NCBI GenBank assembly: GCA_966211815.1
Contig: CBIHOD010000004.1
Coordinates: 1 to 64,000, forward strand
Reading direction: 5' to 3'
DNA: 64,000 bases
From: JANPCX01 sp966211815
Lineage (GTDB): Bacteria; Pseudomonadota; Gammaproteobacteria; Burkholderiales; Burkholderiaceae_C
This document shows positions 34,931 through 42,973 of the stretch, one piece after another. How positions within the stretch are numbered: the first letter of the stretch is position 1; the number at the start of each line of letters is the position of its first letter. Below the pieces are notes generated by a model. That model was not told the DNA's origin, ran no database searches, and saw only the letters and a list, made by a program, of their open reading frames with translations. A program made the translations under genes and the position numbers.

Positions 34931-35023
34931 TTCGCTAGGGGTGTTGAGCCACCGGTCAACCGGCGGTCCGACTGAGAAAGTCCCTTTGAACCTGATTGAG
35001 GTAATCCTCGCGCAGGGAAGCAT
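34931..35023 (+). promoter_or_regulatory. TPP riboswitch (THI element)
   Basis: The conserved core is clear: CTAGGGGTG at 34935-34943, CTGAGA at 34972-34977, TTGAACCTGATTGAGGTAAT (34986-35005) and GCGCAGGGAAGC at 35010-35021. Order and spacing match the THI-box aptamer that binds thiamine pyrophosphate. A GC-rich hairpin (GTCCGT/ACGGAC near 35043-35057) lies between aptamer and the receptor ATG and may be the expression platform. TPP normally switches the downstream gene off. Confidence 0.93.
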
Positions 35024-35168
35024 GCTCCACGCATCGCCGACCGTCCGTCCGACGGACCCGCCCACCGATCCAAGGCCCGCCACCGCGCGGGCAGCCTGGA
35101 CGGCGGGACCGGACCGGCAGGCCGATGCCGGAGCCCGCCGACCTGCCATCGCACACCGGAACACGACG

Positions 35169-37376
35169 ATGGCCAATTTCCACCGATTTCTCGAAACACC
35201 CGTCCTGCCGCGCGCCCATGCGCACCGGCGCACCCCCCTGGCGCGCGCCGCGTGGTTGGCGCTGGGCCTGGGTGCGACGGTCGGCGGCGCCGCCTGGGCG
35301 CAACAGGCCGACGGCGGCACGCTGAACAGCGTCACCGTCCGCAGCCGTGCAGCCCCTGCGCCAGACGTGGGCGGCTGGGCCGGCGTCGCGCCGAGCAAGG
35401 CGCCTTTCCAGGCCAGCAGCGTCGACCTGGAAACCCAGCGCGACCACGGCGGCTTCTCGCGGCTGTCCGACCTCACGCGCATCGACCCCGCCGTGAGCGA
35501 CGCCTACAACAGCGAAGGTTATTGGGACTACCTCACCATCCGCGGCTACGTGGTCGACAACCGCGCCAACTACCGCCGCGACGGCCTGCCCATCAGCGCC
35601 GAGACCACCCTGCCGCTGGACAACAAAGAACGCATCGAGGTGCTCAAGGGCACCAGCGGCATGCAGGCCGGCGCCAGCGCGCCGGGCGGCCTGGTGAACC
35701 TGGTCGTCAAGCGCCCGCTGCAGGACCCGCTGCGCAGCGTGCTGCTCGAATGGCGCGACACCGGCTCGCTGCTCGGCGCGGTCGACCTCAGCCAGCGCCT
35801 CGGCACGTCGCAAGCGTTCGGGCTGCGCGTCAACGCGGCCCACGAGCGGCTGGACTCCCACCTGCGCGACCAGCAAGGCCACCGCAGGCTGCTGGCGGTG
35901 GCGGGCGACTGGCGCATCTCGCCCGACACCCTGCTCGAAGCCGAGTTCGAAACCAGCGAACGCAGCCAGCGCAGCCAGCCCGGCTTCAGCCTGCTGGGCA
36001 ACCAGGTGCCTGCGCCGGTCGACCCGCGCATCAACCTGAACAACCAGCCCTGGTCGCTGCCCGTGGTGACCCAGGGCGACACCGCCTCGCTGCGCTTGAG
36101 CCAGCGCTTGAATCCCCAGTGGCGCTGGACCCTGCACGCCGCCACCCAGCGGCTCACCAGCGACGACCGCCTGGCCTACCCCTTCGGTTGCAGCGCCGAG
36201 GACAACTACCACCGCTTCTGCTCCGACGGCACTTTCGACCTCTACGACTTCCGCAGCGAAAACGAGCGGCGCCACCTGCACGCCGTCGAAGCGGCGGTGC
36301 ACGGCGAGTTCAAGACCGGCGCGGTGGCCCACCAGGCGTCATGGGGCGTGCTGCGCAGCAACCTCATCCAGCGTTTCCAGCGCCAGGCCTACAACTACGT
36401 CGGCACCGGCAACGTGCAGGGCACCGCCGTCACGCCCGCCGACCCCAGCCTGACCGACGAGAACACCCACCGCGACGAGCGGTCCACCGAGCTGTTCATC
36501 CGCGACGCCCTGCAGCTCACACCCGAACTCAGGGCCTGGCTCGGCCTGCGCCACACCCGGCTGGAGCGCCAGAGCGTGCGCACCGATGGGACGCGGGCCA
36601 CCGACTACGGCCAATCCTTCACAACGCCCTGGCTGGCAGCCAGCTACGCGCTGAACGCAGACACCACCGCCTACGCCAGCTGGGGCCAGGGCATCGAGAG
36701 CGAAGTCGCGCCCAACCGTGCGCGCTTCACCAACCGCGGGCAGGCCTTGCCCGCGCTGCGCAGCCGGCAGGTCGAACTGGGCTTGAAGAACGGCGGCGCC
36801 GACGCGTTCGACTGGGGCGTGGCGGTGTTCGACATCTCCCGCCCGGTGGCCTCCAGCCTCGGCAGCGATTGCGACAGCGACGCCACCGGCAACACCTGCA
36901 CCCGCCGGTCCGACGGCCAGCAGCGCCACCGCGGCATCGAGCTGAATGCCGGCTGGCGCGGCGGCCCCTGGGTGTTGCAGGGCGGTTTGCAATGGCTGCA
37001 CGCCCGGCGCGAGAACAGCGTGGACCCTTCCATCAATGGCAAAGAGCCCGTCAACGTACCCGCCACCACCGTGAAGCTGCAGGCGCGCTACAACGTCGCC
37101 GCCCTGCCCGGCCTGGCTTGGCTCGCCGACCTGCGGGCCGAAAGCCGGCGCCAGGTGCTGCCCGACAACAGCGCGAGCATCCCGGGCACGCAGCAGGTCG
37201 ACGTCGGCCTGCGGTATGCGCAAAGGACCGGGGCAGGCCAGCTCGTCTGGCGCGCCGGGGTGAGCAACCTTTTCGACAAACAGGCTTGGCGCGAATCGCC
37301 CTACCAGTTCGACCATGCCTACCTTTTCCCGATGGCGCCGCGCACGTTCCGAATTTCTTTGCAGATGGACTTGTGA
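35169..37376 (+). CDS. TonB-dependent outer-membrane receptor, probably for thiamin or a precursor
   Basis: 735 residues. Signal peptide up to about residue 45 (cleavage after AWA), TonB-box/plug region (about 60-190, with NKERIEVLKGTSGMQAGASAPGG in part: IEVLKGTSGMQAGASAPGG) and a 22-strand barrel ending RTFRISLQMDL. By sequence it resembles siderophore receptors, but the TPP riboswitch in its leader indicates a thiamin-related ligand. The start at 35169 is the in-frame ATG closest before the signal peptide, although its ribosome-binding site is poor. The 322 bases before it hold the riboswitch and no other gene. Confidence 0.9.
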   Translation: MANFHRFLETPVLPRAHAHRRTPLARAAWLALGLGATVGGAAWAQQADGGTLNSVTVRSRAAPAPDVGGWAGVAPSKAPFQASSVDLETQRDHGGFSRLSDLTRIDPAVSDAYNSEGYWDYLTIRGYVVDNRANYRRDGLPISAETTLPLDNKERIEVLKGTSGMQAGASAPGGLVNLVVKRPLQDPLRSVLLEWRDTGSLLGAVDLSQRLGTSQAFGLRVNAAHERLDSHLRDQQGHRRLLAVAGDWRISPDTLLEAEFETSERSQRSQPGFSLLGNQVPAPVDPRINLNNQPWSLPVVTQGDTASLRLSQRLNPQWRWTLHAATQRLTSDDRLAYPFGCSAEDNYHRFCSDGTFDLYDFRSENERRHLHAVEAAVHGEFKTGAVAHQASWGVLRSNLIQRFQRQAYNYVGTGNVQGTAVTPADPSLTDENTHRDERSTELFIRDALQLTPELRAWLGLRHTRLERQSVRTDGTRATDYGQSFTTPWLAASYALNADTTAYASWGQGIESEVAPNRARFTNRGQALPALRSRQVELGLKNGGADAFDWGVAVFDISRPVASSLGSDCDSDATGNTCTRRSDGQQRHRGIELNAGWRGGPWVLQGGLQWLHARRENSVDPSINGKEPVNVPATTVKLQARYNVAALPGLAWLADLRAESRRQVLPDNSASIPGTQQVDVGLRYAQRTGAGQLVWRAGVSNLFDKQAWRESPYQFDHAYLFPMAPRTFRISLQMDL

Positions 37377-37400
37377 CATCCTGAAATTCGTGGCTATAAT
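37371..37400 (+). promoter_or_regulatory. Promoter of tRNA-Asn
   Basis: TTGTGA (37371-37376), 18-base spacer, perfect TATAAT (37395-37400), 12 bases before the tRNA. The -35 overlaps the stop codon of the receptor gene. Confidence 0.65.
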
Positions 37401-37412
37401 GCAAGGCTCAGT

Positions 37413-37488
37413 TCCTCGATAGCTCAGTCGGTAGAGCGCCGGACTGTTAATCCGTAGGTCCCTGGTTCGAGCCCAGGTCGAGGAGCCA
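37413..37488 (+). tRNA. tRNA-Asn (anticodon GTT)
   Basis: A 76-base cloverleaf with encoded CCA. Acceptor TCCTCGA (37413-37419) pairs with TCGAGGA (37478-37484); anticodon loop CTGTTAA gives GTT; T arm GGTTCGAGCCC. Close to E. coli tRNA-Asn. No integrase or att duplication adjoins it. Confidence 0.98.
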
Positions 37489-37506
37489 AAAAACGTTAGA
37501 TGAAAC

Positions 37507-37537
37507 AAGGCCTTGCAGCGATGCAAGGCCTTTTTCT
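37507..37537 (+). terminator. Rho-independent terminator of tRNA-Asn
   Basis: AAGGCCTTGCA (37507-37517) pairs with TGCAAGGCCTT (37522-37532), 11 bp perfect with loop GCGA, followed by TTTCTTT. Very strong. Confidence 0.92.
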
Positions 37538-37669
37538 TTGGCGGTCCTCTTTGGGTGGTCCGGATATCGATGCGGAAGGCTTGGGGCGGGCCGTTCTACC
37601 CGGTCTCGATGGGAAGGCCCACGCATGCGTGGGCCGTGCGCTCACTGAAGCACCTGCGTCGGATCTTCC

Positions 37670-38092
37670 TCAACGCCCAGCCTTTTGCCACCGCCCGATG
37701 AGGCCTGCCGACGCCGCGCGCAGCAGGCGGCGGAAGGTCGGGCATTGCGCGTGGCTCGGCGCGGTGCATGCGGCGGCGTGCCTCAAGCCGTCGCGCATGG
37801 CGGCGAGTTGCCGGATGGTTTGGTCCAGCTCGTCGGCTTTGGCGGCGAGCATCCGCCGGTCGATGCGCGGCGAGCCGTCGGGCGCGAACATCAGCGCGAT
37901 CTCGTCCAACGACAAGCCGGCGGCGCGGCCGAGCGCGATCAAAGCCAGCCGCTCCAGCACCTGCTCGCCGAACAAGCGGCGCAGGCCTCGCCTGCCGACG
38001 GAAGCGACCAGCCCCTTCTCCTCGTAATAGCGGATCGTCGACGCCGGCACGCCGGAACATCGCGCCACTTCGGCGATGTCGAGCTGTTTCAT
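37670..38092 (-). CDS. MerR family transcriptional regulator
   Basis: 140 residues. N-terminal MerR helix-turn-helix (IAEVARCSGVPASTIRYYEE, then KGL) and wing (GLRRLF), a dimerisation helix (about 85-110) and a short C-terminal region with two cysteines (CTAPSHAQC). It lacks the four-cysteine cluster of SoxR. It is divergent from the methyltransferase gene and the intergenic space holds a 20-bp perfect palindrome of MerR type, so it probably controls that gene. The inducer is unknown. A perfect palindrome (37616-37635) lies downstream of its stop. Confidence 0.9.
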   Translation of the reverse strand: MKQLDIAEVARCSGVPASTIRYYEEKGLVASVGRRGLRRLFGEQVLERLALIALGRAAGLSLDEIALMFAPDGSPRIDRRMLAAKADELDQTIRQLAAMRDGLRHAAACTAPSHAQCPTFRRLLRAASAGLIGRWQKAGR

Positions 38093-38109
38093 TCCTTTGA
38101 GCTGCCCTC

Positions 38110-38140
38110 TTGACTTCAAGTCGACTTGAAGTGGCATCGT
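38110..38140 (+). promoter_or_regulatory. MerR-type operator/promoter of the methyltransferase gene
   Basis: The perfect 20-bp palindrome ACTTCAAGTCGACTTGAAGT (38113-38132) sits just after a TTGACT -35 (38110-38115); 19 bases further is a weak -10 (CATCGT). Long-spacer promoters with the dyad between -35 and -10 are the hallmark of MerR-family activation. The core TCAAGTNNACTTGA equals that of SoxR boxes. Confidence 0.7.
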
Positions 38141-38170
38141 ACGCCCACCGAAGTTTCCGGAGGATGCGCC

Positions 38171-39019
38171 ATGAAAGATGAGCCTCAAGGCAACAACGAC
38201 CAGGAAGCGTCGTGGAACGGCCCGGCCGGCCTTGCGTGGGTCCAGGCGCAAGGCCTGCTCGACGCGATGTTCCAGCCCTTCGAAGACCTGCTGGCGCAAA
38301 CACCAGGTCTGGCCGGCGGTGGGTGCGTGCTCGACGTCGGTTGCGGCACGGGCGCCACCACGCTGGCCATCGCGAAACGGCTGGGGCCGCGGGGCCAGGC
38401 GGTGGGCATCGACATCTCTGCGCCGATGCTGGACGTCGCCGAGGCACGCGCCGTGCGCGAAGGGGCGGTGGCGGCGCGCTTCATCCGCGCCGACGCGCAG
38501 TCCCATGCTTTCGAACCGGCCGGCTTCGACCACATCGTGTCGCGCTTCGGCATCATGTTTTTCGCGGACCCCGTCCGCGCCTTCTCCAACCTGCGCCGCG
38601 CGGCCAGCAGCGGCGCCGGGCTGCATTGCATCGCATGGCGCGGCGCCGCCGAGAACCCGTTCATGACCACGGCCGAACGCGCGGCTGCGCCACTGCTGCC
38701 GAACCTGCCCGCACGCCGTCCGGGCGAGCCCGGCCAGTTCGCCTTCGCGGACGGCGACCGGGCCCGGGCCATCCTCGAAGAAGGCGGCTGGGCGGGCGTC
38801 GGCATCGAGCCCATCAATGTGGCCTGCTCGCTCCCCGAGCGCGACCTGCTGCGCTACCTGGGCGGGCTCGGCCCCGTCGGCGCGGCGTTGCGGCAGGCGG
38901 ACGAAGCGACGCGCCGCTCCGTGACCGCCACAGTGCGCGCCGCCTTCGAGCCCTACGTGGCCGGCGCGCAAGTCCGCTTCACCGCGGCTTGCTGGCGCTT
39001 GGTCGGCCGGGCTTCATGA
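38171..39019 (+). CDS. Class I SAM-dependent methyltransferase
   Basis: 282 residues. SAM-binding motif I VLDVGCGTGATTLAIA, motif post-I GIDISAPML and FDHIVSRFGIMFF at motif II, the pattern of UbiE/arsenite-methyltransferase-like enzymes. The substrate is not evident: no extra cysteines of an arsenic methyltransferase are present. Divergent MerR regulator suggests induction by a small molecule that the enzyme may modify. The ATG at 38171 follows GGAGGATGCGCC. Confidence 0.9.
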   Translation: MKDEPQGNNDQEASWNGPAGLAWVQAQGLLDAMFQPFEDLLAQTPGLAGGGCVLDVGCGTGATTLAIAKRLGPRGQAVGIDISAPMLDVAEARAVREGAVAARFIRADAQSHAFEPAGFDHIVSRFGIMFFADPVRAFSNLRRAASSGAGLHCIAWRGAAENPFMTTAERAAAPLLPNLPARRPGEPGQFAFADGDRARAILEEGGWAGVGIEPINVACSLPERDLLRYLGGLGPVGAALRQADEATRRSVTATVRAAFEPYVAGAQVRFTAACWRLVGRAS

Positions 39020-39138
39020 GCCGTGACTTCCTCCGCGTCCGGACACCGTCCTCCTGGGACTGGACGGCGCCCGGCCCAGTCGGCGCGGCGGAAGCGCCGC
39101 ACCCGCCACGCGCGGGCCAGCGGGTGATCCCCCGTGGT

Positions 39139-40356
39139 TCAGGCCTGTTCGAGCATGGCCTCTGCGGCTTCCCGCTCAACCTGCGACGCCACGGCGACGA
39201 GGGCCCGCGCCAACTGCCCCGCTTTCGCGGTGGTGAGCCCGGCGAGGTTGATGCGCCCGGCCGGTGTGCCGTAGATGGCATGCTCGTCGCGCAGGCGCTG
39301 CATCGCCTGCGCGTCCAGCGGCAAGGTCGAGAACATGCCGCGGTGGCCCGCCACGGCAAGCATAAGCCGCGGTGCGCCGAGGCGGCGCAGCTCGGCGGCG
39401 ACGGCGCGCCGCACGGCCCGGATGCGCAAGCGCATCGTCTCAAGCTCATCCACCCACGCGACGGGCTCGGCGATCAAGGACGCCGCGATGGCGGCGCCGT
39501 GGTCGGCCGCCATCGAATAGCTGCGGCGCGCGATGCCTTCCATCACCGCGCCGGCGGCGTCCAACGAGGCCGGGTCGTCCAGGATCACCGACGCGGCGCC
39601 GGTGCGTTCGCAATACAAGCCCATGTTCTTCGAGCAACTCGCGGCCACGAGCACGGTGTCAAGCCGCGAGGCCAGCAAGCGCAGGCCACCGGCGTCTTGG
39701 TCCAGGCCATCGCCCAGGCCCTGGTAGGCCATGTCCACCAGCGGAACCAGGCCGCGCCGCCGGCAGAAGTCGGCGATGGCCTGCCAGCCGTCCATCGTGG
39801 GATCGATGCCGGTCGGGTTGTGGCAGCAACCCTGCAGCAACAGCACGTCCCCTTCACGGGCCGCAGAGAGGCCGTCGAACATCGACTGCACGCACGCCGC
39901 GCCCCGGGCTTCCGCCCAGGGGTATTCGGCGACGGCCAGGCCCGCGGCGGACATGATCGGCCGATGGTTCACATAACCCGGGTTCGACAACCAAACCGTG
40001 GCGCCGGGATTCGCATTGGCCACCAGTTCGCCGAGCACGCGCAGCGCGCCGGTGCCGCCCACCGTCTGCTGGGTGATCGTGCGTGGCATCGCCTCATGAC
40101 CCGCACCGAGCAGCAGCCCGGTCATCGCGGCGTTGAAAGCCGCATGGCCCGACAGCGGCCGGTAGGTCTTGGACAAGGCCTGCCGGGCCATCCGCAGCTC
40201 GGCTTCGCGCACCGCCCGCATCACCGGCGTGGCGCCGTCCTCGTCACGGTAGACGCCCAGGCCGAGGTCCAGCTTGTGCCCCCGCGGGTCGGCGAGGAAG
40301 GCGGCGGTCAGCGCCCACAAGGGGTCGCGGGCGGGTTGGGTGAAATGCAGTCGCAT
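39139..40356 (-). CDS. Aromatic/aspartate-type aminotransferase (class I)
   Basis: 405-residue PLP enzyme of the AspC/TyrB subgroup: start MRLHFTQPARDPLWAL with the DLGLGVYRDEDG motif, NPTGIDPT, the PLP lysine in AASCSKNMGLYCERTGA and the substrate-binding Arg near the C-terminus (GRINLAGLT). It transfers amino groups between aspartate or aromatic amino acids and 2-oxoglutarate. The start at 40356 gives the family length; the open frame further upstream is not needed. Convergent with the methyltransferase gene. Confidence 0.92.
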   Translation of the reverse strand: MRLHFTQPARDPLWALTAAFLADPRGHKLDLGLGVYRDEDGATPVMRAVREAELRMARQALSKTYRPLSGHAAFNAAMTGLLLGAGHEAMPRTITQQTVGGTGALRVLGELVANANPGATVWLSNPGYVNHRPIMSAAGLAVAEYPWAEARGAACVQSMFDGLSAAREGDVLLLQGCCHNPTGIDPTMDGWQAIADFCRRRGLVPLVDMAYQGLGDGLDQDAGGLRLLASRLDTVLVAASCSKNMGLYCERTGAASVILDDPASLDAAGAVMEGIARRSYSMAADHGAAIAASLIAEPVAWVDELETMRLRIRAVRRAVAAELRRLGAPRLMLAVAGHRGMFSTLPLDAQAMQRLRDEHAIYGTPAGRINLAGLTTAKAGQLARALVAVASQVEREAAEAMLEQA

Positions 40357-40449
40357 GGCGGTCGTCCCTGGGTTGGTGGGGTCGACTGGCATTCTTCCGC
40401 TTGCGGGCCGGTGGCTTCTTGCATTTTCCCCACCTCCGACCAACGGCCG

Positions 40450-40466
40450 TTGGCAGTTTCTGCCAA
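40450..40466. promoter_or_regulatory. Perfect palindrome in the intergenic region before the VOC gene
   Basis: TTGGCAG-TTT-CTGCCAA, a 7-3-7 inverted repeat, lies between the divergent aminotransferase and VOC genes (gene-free 40357-40614). It may be an operator; no confident -35/-10 pair is visible next to it. Confidence 0.4.
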
Positions 40467-40614
40467 GACTTGCGCTGCCGGGCCGATGGGGGAAGGTCTG
40501 TCGAAAAGCCGGGTTGCCGATCGTCGTATAAGCGGAGACGAAGCCCGCGAGGCGGTGCTCGACGCCATCTCCTGACACCCATCAACCAAGATCCACCAAC
40601 CAAGGAGAGACACC

Positions 40615-41034
40615 ATGCCGATCCAACCCTACCTGTTCTTCAACGGCAAATGCGAAGAGGCGCTGGCCTTCTACAAGCAGGCGCTGGGCGCCGAAATCAC
40701 GATGCTGATGCGATTCAAAGACAGCCCGGAACCGCCACCGGAAGGCGCGGTGCCGCCGAACTGGGGCGACAAGGTGATGCACGCCGCCTTCAGCGTCCAT
40801 GGCTCGCCGTTGATGACCTCGGACGGCGGCTGCGGCGACGCGCAGTCGTTCAACGGCTTCTCGCTGTCGCTGAACGTCGCCGACGAAGCGTCGGTCGACA
40901 AAGTATTCAATGCATTGGCCGATGGTGGCAAAGTGCAGATGGCGCCGTCCAAGACCTTCTGGTCGCCGCGCTTCGCGATGGTCACGGACCGTTTCGGCCT
41001 GGGCTGGATGGTGGGCGTCGAGCCCACCGAGTGA
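40615..41034 (+). CDS. VOC family protein (PhnB/glyoxalase-like)
   Basis: 139 residues of the vicinal oxygen chelate superfamily, PhnB/DUF1428-like: MPIQPYLFFNGKCEEALAFY at the start, GDKVMHAAF, and the C-terminal RFGLGWMVGV. Members of this group are small dimers, often without a known reaction; some bind metals or antibiotics. Good AAGGAGAG site at 40601-40608. It is alone between divergent and convergent neighbours. Confidence 0.9.
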   Translation: MPIQPYLFFNGKCEEALAFYKQALGAEITMLMRFKDSPEPPPEGAVPPNWGDKVMHAAFSVHGSPLMTSDGGCGDAQSFNGFSLSLNVADEASVDKVFNALADGGKVQMAPSKTFWSPRFAMVTDRFGLGWMVGVEPTE

Positions 41035-41080
41035 CCGCGTGCGTGGATGGCGGGCCCGCCTTACTTCGGCCCGCCGCGCC

Positions 41081-42346
41081 TCAGCGCTGCGCTTGCAGCG
41101 CCGCGCACCAAGCGGCGAGCTTCTGCGCCTCCTCGGCCGGCAGCTCGCCGGCCTGCAGCAACGCGGCGCGCTGGATGGCCCTCAGCCGGAACAGCAGTTC
41201 GGCTTCGATCGCCTCGACTTCCGCGGCGTCCTGCTCGCTCACGGATTGCTGGCTCCACAGGCCGCTGGTGTTCCAGCCCACGCGCAGCCGCATCAGCAGG
41301 TGGCGGGCCATGTCCAGCGCCGCCCTGAGCGCGGGCGAGGGATTGTCCTGGCCGAGGATGGCCTCGGCGCTGCGCTCGGCGCCTTGCAGCGCGTGGTCGA
41401 GGCTTTGCAGCCGGTAGGCGATCTCGGTGGGTTCCAGTTGAGCCCGGAGCGGCGGCTGCCTGCGCGCGGAATCGGTGATCGCGCCGATCCAGCCCAGGTC
41501 GAATTCCCCGGGCACGACGCGCAGCGCGACACTGGCGTGCGCCAGGTGCGAACCGGGTTTGCGCATGGCGTTGAGGGTGGCTTCGGTCACCGCGGTGAGT
41601 TTGCCCAGGGCGGACAGATCGTCGCCCTGGAGGGTGTGCGGGTAACCGGAACCGTCCATCCGCTCATGGTGTTCGGCGATCGCGCGCGCGACGGTCGCGG
41701 GGTAGTTGGTCAACTGGGCCACCAGCAGCTGGCCGACGTGCGGGTGGACCACCAGATGCTTGTAGCTTTCGAAGCTCAGGTTCTGGTCGGCGTCGGCCTC
41801 GCCGTGCTGGGGCGCGATGTACATCTCCCCCAGGTCGTGCATCAGGCCCGCCAGCATGGCCAGGCGGATGTTGGGCGTGCCCGCGCCCTGGTTCATGGCC
41901 AGCGCGCCGTTGAGCAGCATCGCCTGCACCGCGTGCTCGAACGATGGCGGTTTGGAAGCCTGGCCGGCCGTCAGCAGCAGTTGCACCACGGCGTGCAGCG
42001 GCAGGTGCTTGATCTCGAGCAGCAGCCGCTGGGTGTAGGGCCTGAGCATGCGGCTCAAGGGGGCGTCCCGCTGCAGCAGTTCTTCCGAGAACTCGACCAG
42101 CGAATGCGTGGTGACGCCGTCCTCGGCCACGAGGCAGCTCTCCAGCGGCTCGCGCAACTGGCGGTCGAGCAGCTTGCGCTGCAGCGCGTCGGAGACGGGC
42201 AGGTTGCGGGCCCACAGCTTGGTGCCCGAGATGTCGAAGATGTCCTTCGACGAGATGATCGATTTGGTCTGGCTGGCTTCGAGGATGGAGGCCAGGGCGT
42301 GGGGGTTGGCCTTCAGGAAACGGGCGCTGGGCGCGGGTTGACTCAT
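41081..42346 (-). CDS. HD-GYP domain protein (probable c-di-GMP phosphodiesterase)
   Basis: 421 residues. The HD motif is His170-Asp171 (AGLMHDLGEMYI), followed by HPHVGQLL and the full GYP signature HHERMDGSGYP (226-236), so the domain appears catalytically intact; such enzymes linearise cyclic di-GMP. No receiver or sensor domain is recognised in the 130-residue N-terminal part, nor in the C-terminal 150 helical residues. No membrane segment. Start at 42346 (MSQPAPSARF). Confidence 0.88.
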   Translation of the reverse strand: MSQPAPSARFLKANPHALASILEASQTKSIISSKDIFDISGTKLWARNLPVSDALQRKLLDRQLREPLESCLVAEDGVTTHSLVEFSEELLQRDAPLSRMLRPYTQRLLLEIKHLPLHAVVQLLLTAGQASKPPSFEHAVQAMLLNGALAMNQGAGTPNIRLAMLAGLMHDLGEMYIAPQHGEADADQNLSFESYKHLVVHPHVGQLLVAQLTNYPATVARAIAEHHERMDGSGYPHTLQGDDLSALGKLTAVTEATLNAMRKPGSHLAHASVALRVVPGEFDLGWIGAITDSARRQPPLRAQLEPTEIAYRLQSLDHALQGAERSAEAILGQDNPSPALRAALDMARHLLMRLRVGWNTSGLWSQQSVSEQDAAEVEAIEAELLFRLRAIQRAALLQAGELPAEEAQKLAAWCAALQAQR

Positions 42347-42659
42347 GGCGTGTCTCCGTGGGTGGCGCGGCCGGCTCGCATCCGGTGAACAACCGCGAAA
42401 TGGCCGTCGTCATCGGATTTTCGGCAGGGGCCTGGAAATCTGAAGCCTGGAATTGCGGTATTTTTCCGCGGTTGAATCTGCCGTTTCGCGGGCGGAGGAT
42501 GCACTCCTGCCCAGGCCGATGGCCTGCACGCCTGCCTTGCAAAGGCGGCGGCCTCGGCTGAAGGCCCTGGAGCTTGGGGACGCGTGCTTTCCTTCCCGTT
42601 CGCCTGTCAAAGGGCTTTTGTTCCCGCTGGTTCGTGGACGCCAGGACCGCTCGCGGAAA

Positions 42660-42885
42660 GGCTTCGACAGGCCCGTCCTGAGCCAGTCGAAGGGCTCAGC
42701 CCGAACGGTGGCGGGCGGAGAATTTGCCCGTTTTCGGTGGCGGGCGGAGATCTTGCCCGCTTTGCTTCCTTTCTCCGTTCACACGGCCCTCTCTGCGTTC
42801 GCCTTGAGCCCCTGTTCCCTTCGCCCTGAGCACCTGTTCCCTTCGCTATGAGCACCTTCTCCGTTCGCCCTGAGCCTGTCGAAGG
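42660..42885. repeat. Cluster of palindromic and tandem repeats
   Basis: Within the gene-free stretch 42347-42973. At 42660-42708 a GGCTTCGACAGG...GCTCAGCCCGAACGG arm encloses an inverted partial copy (CCTGAGCCAGTCGAAGG). Then a 29-base unit (GGTGGCGGGCGGAGA...TTGCCCG) is duplicated at 42707-42735 and 42736-42764. Then a 22-base unit (TTCGCCCTGAGCACCTGTTC plus CC) occurs four times from 42798 to 42885, the last being a complete arm of the interspersed repeat seen at 17020. The rest of the stretch shows nothing I can name. Confidence 0.85.
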
Positions 42886-42973
42886 GCCCTGGCCACTTTA
42901 GTTTGTCGGAGCTGGACAGTTCTGAAAAGAGCTTGGACAAGCTCAGAAAGATCAGGGTCGACGGGAAAGCGCC

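Noticed and set aside
35252..37384. Long alternative reading frames overlapping known genes (for example here, at 2196-4406 and 30238-33300)
   Set aside because: They are out-of-frame reads of GC-rich genes: Arg/Pro/Ala-rich composition, no motifs, while the other frame encodes a recognised family.
37413..37488. tRNA-Asn as an integration site for a genomic island
   Set aside because: No integrase, no duplicated tRNA 3' end, and a normal promoter and terminator flank it.
37670..38092. Calling the MerR protein SoxR because of the operator core
   Set aside because: The four-cysteine [2Fe-2S] motif of SoxR is missing; only two C-terminal cysteines are present.
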